From: Gnetum montanum | Lineage: Eukaryota; Streptophyta; Gnetopsida; Gnetales; Gnetaceae | Direction: 5' to 3' | DNA length: 64,000 nt | Assembly (NCBI GenBank): GCA_015680685.1 | Contig: MNCI01004531.1 | Coordinates: 316,843 to 380,842 of the forward strand | Part shown: positions 58,616 to 64,000 of the stretch, one piece after another | How positions within the stretch are numbered: the stretch's first letter is position 1 | Layout of the letters: every line of letters starts with the position of its first letter | Translations under genes and position numbers: made by a program | The notes under the pieces: generated by a model | What the model saw: the letters and a program-made list of their open reading frames with translations, nothing else | The model's database searches: none | Told to the model about the DNA's origin: nothing

Positions 58616-58625
58616 TGATGAGAGT

Positions 58626-58866
58626 GGTTACTGTAGTAGTTAGTCTAGTAGTTATTCTAACTATTAGAGCAGTTACTCTAGCGGTTACTCTAGCAGTTAC
58701 TCTAATTATTAGAGTGGTTACTCAAGCGATCAGTTATTCTAATTATTAGAGTGGTTACTCTAGCGGTTACTCTAGTAGTTATTCTAATTATTAGAGTGGT
58801 TACACTAGCGGGTACTTTAGCAATTATTCTAATTATTAGAGCGGTTACTCTAATTATTAGAGTAGT
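58626..58866 (+). repeat. Tandem and inverted short repeats in U3 of element 4
   Basis: Built from the 12-bp word GGTTACTCTAGC and the 20-bp word TTCTAATTATTAGAGTGGTT. TCTAATTATTAGA is itself a near-palindrome. At least ten short units stop just before the TATA box. Confidence 0.88.
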
Positions 58867-59008
58867 TGCTCCCAAGCCTATAAATACAGTGCCCAGGCGC
58901 ACAATTGAAGGAAGTCTTTTAGCAGTCAAGTAGTGAAACTCTTGTAGTATGTTTGAAAGTTAAAGTATTTTCTAAGTGCCCACAGTAGGAGGACGAAGTG
59001 TGGATGGA

Positions 59009-59060
59009 TCTTTATTCGAGCAGTGTGTACCTGAGCATACCTTGTGTATGGCAATAAAGA
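59009..59060 (+). promoter_or_regulatory. Predicted poly(A) hairpin in R
   Basis: TCTTTATT and AATAAAGA can pair as an 8-bp stem with the AATAAA poly(A) signal in the 3' arm. The loop (36 nt here, 35-44 nt in the other LTRs) contains GTACCTGAGC, similar to GTACCTAA(A/G)C or GTACTTGGAC in the other LTRs. Confidence 0.6.
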
Positions 59061-59625
59061 CGAGCTCTTTGATTCATCCTTATAGCACTTGAGATTTATT
59101 TTCTTACGCATTTCTTTTCTTTTATTTTCTTATGCATTTATTTTACTTTATGCACTTTACATTTCTGTTATTAGCATAGCAATTCATTTTGATTAATTAA
59201 GAAATCATTAAATTACACAAGCATGACCACTTTGAGCATGAGTGTAATACTTGGTAACCTAGTAACGATTAGCATTTGGTAATCCCAGCAGTGTTGCACT
59301 GGTTCAAGATGTGTATGGCAAGGCTGGTGTTACGATTAGTTAGAACCTAGTTAATGAGTAGTTAAGTTAAATTAGTCACTTAGTTACCTCTCTCCTTCCC
59401 TACTAGCATAGGACATAAAAACATAAAAGCTATAAAAATCATATGCCTCAAGCTTACTTAACCATACAATCGTGACATACAGGTAAGCTTGGGACGACAA
59501 TGATCAACCAACCCATCCTTGTTCCACAAGGGCGCATCAGCACTTAGTCCTTGGAATTCGACCAGATCATGCATGAAACACTCGTATTCATATGGTTGAG
59601 CGTAGGGGTATCTCGTCGTTCATCA

Positions 59626-59645
59626 TTGGCACTGTTGCCGAGGAC
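59626..59645 (+). promoter_or_regulatory. Element 4 primer-binding site (tRNA-Asp)
   Basis: TTGGCACTGTTGCCGAGGAC directly after the LTR; few mismatches to the plant tRNA-Asp(GTC) complement. Confidence 0.85.
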
Positions 59646-59761
59646 TTAGTTGTTTGTGCACTAACTAGGACATAGGAAATCATTCATATTGTTGGAACGA
59701 ACCCTTAGGGTTGGTTGAGAAAATACTAAACAAGAATACATTGCACACTAAACAAACAAGT

Positions 59762-62300
59762 ATGTCTCCTTCTTCATACGAAAGTGCCTCACCACCTAAG
59801 TCTGAAACAAGAAATAATCAATGACGTAATACACATGATGTTGATCTGCCAGTCCCTCAACAAGTTCAAGTGGTATATATTCATCCTGATTAGTATATAC
59901 CAGACTTCACCTTTATCCTCCATCAAGACAAACAACTACGTTGGCGAGACTTAGAAGGTAACATAGTGTTACCTCCTGATCGTTCAATCTCGAGCATGCT
60001 TCTTCGTGCTCTCACACGAATTGGCATGACGCACTTACACGTAGAATACGTTGTGCAAGACCATGACTCAGGAGAATACCATCCCATAAAGGCACAACAT
60101 CAAAGCGACTTGCAACAGGAGAGACATCATAAGTCTTTGAAGGGTAAGTGGTCCTAGGATGCCCCACATGTCTTAAGCGAAAATGAGGGTGGTGAACCTA
60201 CCTCAGGTCGTTGACCATACAACGATGTTCCTCCCCTTGACTTTGGTCAAGGGGTTGTGTATCAAAACCTTCATTCCACTATTCACAACCCAAGTTCTGA
60301 TACCCATGGGCACAAAGGATCCAAAAAAGGGACATGAACTCATGATAAATGTGGACATTCTAATCGCAATCTTGAGCAAGGCCGAGACCACAGAAGAGAA
60401 GATAGTAGACACTGTCATCATGATGGTTCTCCTTCTTCTTCACCTTCATCATCTCCTTCATCCTCGCTTTCAATATCTAGATGCAGTCATAAAGAAAAAG
60501 ACCATGGAGATAAAGGTAGGCAAAGTGGAAGTCATAGACAAAATAGCTAGGAAAGGGATTGAGGGCACTCTAGAGAGCCACAACATAGAAGAATGTAGAG
60601 TAGGGAACAACATAGGAATCATAGACGCCATGGACAAGATGATCATGATGAACCCCTACTCGTTACTCGAAGTATGTTAGACATAACTAAGGCTATTAGA
60701 ATTCCAACAAGGCATCAAAAAGATAGTAGGATCGAGAGATTATATATGAACAACATCCCACAATTTGAAGGGGGATATAACGCTGATCCTCAGAATCATT
60801 TACATGCATTCCATGATGTGTGTGCCTTACAGAACATAGAGAATGAATGGAAAAAACATAAGTTGTTCCCATAGACATTAGTTAAAGAAGCGGAAAGCTA
60901 GTACCGGTCTTTAAAACTAAAATCCATTCGTAGGTGGAGTATTATGTTAGAACTATTTTATGACAAGTACCAAACGTACTCCCAAGTTTCTAACTTGCGA
61001 AAGAAAATCCAAGGCTAGAAACAAGAAGGACATGAACCCTTGGTTGTTGCCATGGGTCGATACTATGCACTATTACATCGTTCTCCTGGCCATGGTTATT
61101 CACAAAGGGATCAACTGCACAATCTCGTGGATGGGCTTAAGCATGAAACGAGAAGAACCCTTGGGACTTATGCCTAAGGGAGAATATTCGAGCTTAGGTC
61201 CCATCAAATTCAAAGACTATTGGAGAAAGTTACTAAGGAAAAAGGTGAGCTACAAGAGAGAGAAAGTGCAGAAGAGTATAACTAAGATCCTTCCCTTCGG
61301 AAAAGGAAAGTAAGATTTTGTGAGGATGAAGAAGAGTCACCACTCGATGAGATGGTGAATAGGAAAACTTTGCCTATCCAAAAGATGATATCAGGAGTTT
61401 TGGCAAAGGTAGAAAAAATGTGGGATTCCCTAGACAATAGATTTTAAATTGTTCTTAAAATATTAGAGGAGTCTAAAGAGCAAGGTAGTGAGAAAAGAGA
61501 AAAGAAAGAGGCTGAACATGCATGTAGCAAGGGTAAGGGCAAAGTTACCATCATTAAAGAAGTTGTGGATTCAAAAACAGATAATGATAGTGGATGTGAG
61601 ATATGTCAATATCATCATCCTAAGGGATGTTTTCCTGTAATATCCCATCTGTAGGAGTCTGGGATGTATGCACTCAACCCACGATTAAGCAAAAGGCAAA
61701 AACCCCAAAGGTTACCTTATCCTCAAGGAAACACAAAGCAATTCTTCCAACCCTTAACATATTATCCCAGTGTAACTCCACCATAATCGATTGAGCAATA
61801 TCAATAGTGGTAAGACCCACAATCATGGGGAATGCCACCACTAAGGCAATAGTATCCTTACTAGCAACTGACCCAAATGGATATTATGTGCAGCAGCCAA
61901 TCTTCCCACGTGACTCTATTGGTCACGTCACTCCTCAACCTCACTACCAAGCCTACGAGTATTATGGGACTCCTTTTTCTAGAGGTGATATTCTGCAAGC
62001 ATATCATCCTTCTCATCCGACCACATCTCTTCCACCAATAGCTCCACTACCACCTGCTCCCACGATGCAAGGTGAAATGCCTACCCAGCCACAACAACGT
62101 AACACCATGAGGGCTATTAACTCTCAACCTACTATTGGTTCCAACAACCACATGAAGAAAAGACCTTTCTTTAGAACCAATAGTCCAACCAAGCCCTTGT
62201 AATCACAAGTGACTAATTCCTTAGATGCCTTAGTATCAATCAAAACTTCAAAATCCCCTTCAACCCAATCACCGCACTCAATGCATATGATCATGCTAAC
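59762..62300 (+). pseudogene. gag: Element 4 Gag, broken
   Basis: The start at 59,762 (MSPSSYESASPPKSETRNNQ) is 136 bp after the primer site. Blocks: VYIHPD.YIPDFTFILHQD, LEGNIVLPPDRSISSMLLRA, a long Ser/His/Arg-rich stretch (60,340-60,640), capsid core IPQFEGGYNADPQNHLHAFH at 60,748-60,810 and LELFYDKYQTYSQVSNLRKK, a charged helix, knuckle CEICQYHHPKGCFP at about 61,595-61,635, and a Pro/Gln-rich tail (61,807-62,202). At least eight in-frame stops, many explained by TGG to TAG or CAG/CAA to TAG/TAA changes (for example after EAES and IQG). Confidence 0.87.
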
Positions 62301-62319
62301 ACATGTCGTCACCAATTGG

Positions 62320-62796
62320 ATCACAGTTGGCCACCTTCTCAGGAAATTCTCTAATCCTAGGAGTCTTCTAATATACTTACAAATTTCTAGAAATGCGTCG
62401 TGCAAGGCTCTTTTGGATTCAGGTTCCAGTGTCAACTTGATTTCTCAAGAAATGTGCAAGGCCTAAAACCTACAACCATTGACAAAGAGCAACATCTATC
62501 TAGAGTTAGCCAACCAATCCATCACTATCCCATTGGGACTAGTGGAAGACATTGTTACCACTATTTGTGGATGGTCGTACCCAGCTAACTTCCTAGTGAT
62601 TCAGGTAAACAACGGTAAGGGGGACTTCCCAATCGTAATGGGAAGAGCATGGCTAAGCACCATCGATGCATGCCTAGGAATCCGTGATCTTTCCCTAGAA
62701 ATATCAAAGGAAAATACATTCGGAAAGATCGAGAAGAAGAAAGTTCCATGCATCGCATATAGTGACACAGGGCATAATTGCATGCAGAGGTTATAG
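62320..62796 (+). pseudogene. pol: Element 4 aspartic protease
   Basis: KALLDSGSSVNLISQEMCKA has the active-site DSG intact (~62,405). A stop follows at the Trp position of the other copies. An open 105-codon frame (62,479-62,796) carries QSITIPLGLVEDI, CGWSYPANFLVIQV, FPIVMGRAWLSTIDACLG, LEISKENTFGKIEKKKVPCI and AYSD. It is followed by a stop-rich linker before RT. Confidence 0.85.
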
Positions 62797-62949
62797 TTTG
62801 TACAAAGTTTAGCATTGCCTACATGCAATTAGTGTGCACGAGTGATTAACATACAAAGATGCCTGTATGCAACAGCCACACAATAGGAAGACACCCAATA
62901 GTTGACAGCTAATCAATAAAGTAGTTCACTCATATGCATGGAACCAACT

Positions 62950-64000
62950 GCGGGTTTGACTTGTGCTTACATTGATAGCATAAATGCATTAGAGCAAGTC
63001 CACTGCCAACTTCCAAGTCTTAACCTTAAAAATATCAACTAGGGGAAGTTGGAAATCCCTGAGAAATTTAAGCAGGAGCCCCTCAAGCTGAAACCATTGC
63101 CCACCGATATGGAATACATGTTCCTTAAAAATAGAAAATTGGTAATTATCAACGCTAAGCTTGCTCCTCAATAGAAAGAAGAACTGCTGAAGGTAATAAA
63201 TAAATGGTTAGAAGCATTCGCTTGATCATATCCTAAATTAACTAGAATAGATCCTAGGATATGCCAACATAGAATTTACACTGATCCCTCCATGAAGCCT
63301 TGAAGACAACTGCAGAGATGGTTGAACCCTAAGCTGAAGCAAGTAGTTAAGGAAGAAATTGAACAACTTTTCAAGGCTAGGTTCATATACCCCATTACTA
63401 ATAGTGAATGGGTTAGCCCCTTAGTTATTGTGCCTAAAAAGTGAGGCAAATGGAGGGTGTGGATAGATTTCAGGCTACTAAATATGGCAACATTCAAAGA
63501 TCACTTTCCATTGTTATTTGTCGACCAAGTCTTAAACACCATTGCAAGGCATTGCTATTATAGTTTTCTGGATGGATATAGTAGATATAACAAAAAACAA
63601 ATAGCCCCAAAAGACCAAGCCAAGACTATGTTCACCAATCCTTAGGGAAGGTTTGCATACATAAAGATGTCATTTGGCTTATGCAATGCCCCTACAACAT
63701 TTCAATGACTAGTTCTAAGAATATTCCAACTAAAGATAGGGAATGGCATGGAGGTCTTTATGGACGAATTCTCCACTTATGGAGCAAAATTTGATCAAGC
63801 CTTGGACCAATTGGAGCAAGTGTTAAAAAGATGTGTAGAAACCAATTTGAGGCTCAACTAGCAGAAAATCCATTTGATGGTCCAAGAAGGTGTAGTACTA
63901 GGGCACAAAATCTCACACATAGGGATAGAGGTAGACCCCTAGAAAATCAAAATTATCTAAGGAATTACCCATCAATCAAAAACTGTCAAAGATATTCGAT
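62950..64000 (+). pseudogene. pol: Element 4 RT linker and reverse transcriptase, 5' part
   Basis: The linker has QVHCQLPSLNLK, KFKQEPLKLKPLPTDMEYMF and LLKVINKWLEAFA. RT follows: ITNSEWVSPLVIVPKK, NMATFKDHFPLLFVDQVL, SFLDGYSRYNKKQI, KMSFGLCNAPTTFQ, VFMDEFSTYG at 63,752-63,781 and LGHKISHIGIEVDP. The catalytic box is FMDE, where element 3 has FMDD, so the second Asp is replaced by Glu. Stops also occur (for example between VPKK and GKWRV). The window ends before RNase H. Confidence 0.88.

Larger units (their letters stand above)
58616..59625 (+). repeat. Element 4 5' LTR
   Basis: About 1,010 bp, from TGATGAGAGTGG to CGTTCATCA. U3 is filled by a tandem array (58,626-58,866). TATAAATA at 58,879-58,886; TCTTTATT / AATAAAGA pair at 59,009-59,016 and 59,053-59,060. 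The last ~60 bp match the other Tat-like LTRs. The left end is inferred from the TGATGA consensus. Confidence 0.85.
58616..64000 (+). mobile_element. Tat-like element 4, 5' part (cut by window end)
   Basis: On the + strand: LTR 58,616-59,625, primer site, gag, protease, RT up to the window edge. The layout equals elements 1-3 in the opposite orientation. Only one LTR is in view, so TSD and integrity cannot be tested. Confidence 0.9.

Noticed and set aside
58626-58866. Repeats in the element 4 U3 as a CRISPR array
   Set aside because: Units are 12-20 bp, contiguous and variable, without unique spacers, and sit in a plant LTR beside a TATA box.

Overview
The window is plant nuclear DNA made almost entirely of old, broken retrotransposons. 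I found no intact host gene, rRNA, tRNA or CRISPR array. Evidence for a land plant: Ty3/gypsy elements whose primer-binding sites match the 3' end of plant tRNA-Asp(GTC), as in the Tat/Athila group; chromovirus-type elements with initiator-Met primer sites; a Ty1/copia relic; and LINEs with the plant-type ORF1 (DUF4283-like plus CCHC). Strong AT bias, nesting and heavy stop-codon decay suit a large, slowly purged genome such as a gymnosperm, but the species is not proven.

Layout. 1-273: end of a Tat-like LTR. 0.6-10.2 kb: LINE relics on the + strand (ORF1 and endonuclease start, an RT with zinc domain, then endonuclease end with a second RT), broken by a foldback repeat at 2.09-2.60 kb. 10.27-12.12 kb: a unit bounded by ~200-bp inverted repeats. 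13.09-25.66 kb: chromovirus-type element A (- strand), split by Tat-like element 1 (14,599-21,714, TSD ATGGA). 25,980-26,949: Tat-like solo LTR (TSD ATTAG). 27.8-33.4 kb: interleaved scraps of copia (+), a chromovirus gag (-) and another LTR family. 33.6-39.76 kb: Tat-like element 2 (-), with a truncated 3' LTR. 39.8-45.2 kb: mostly unassigned AT-rich DNA with one decayed unknown reading frame. 45,248-58,307: complete Tat-like element 3 (-, 13.06 kb, LTRs 919/918 bp, TSD GATAT) with gag, protease, RT, RNase H, integrase and an extra 3' ORF. 58,616 to the end: Tat-like element 4 (+), cut by the window edge inside RT.

The Tat-like copies (numbered 1-4, plus the solo LTR) form one superfamily. 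Their LTRs share the terminal block ending in TCATCA, a short U3 packed with small dyad-symmetric motifs next to a TATAAATA box, and a poly(A) signal inside a conserved predicted hairpin. Gag carries an unusual compact zinc knuckle (CX2CX3HX3C). Elements 1 and 2 keep gag and protease but lost RT, RNase H and integrase, so they could move only if helped in trans. Element 3 adds a ~950-codon ORF3 with a long coiled coil, preceded by what looks like its own U3-like promoter. I consider that combination the most interesting feature here. Every coding region carries stops or frameshifts, so none looks active now.
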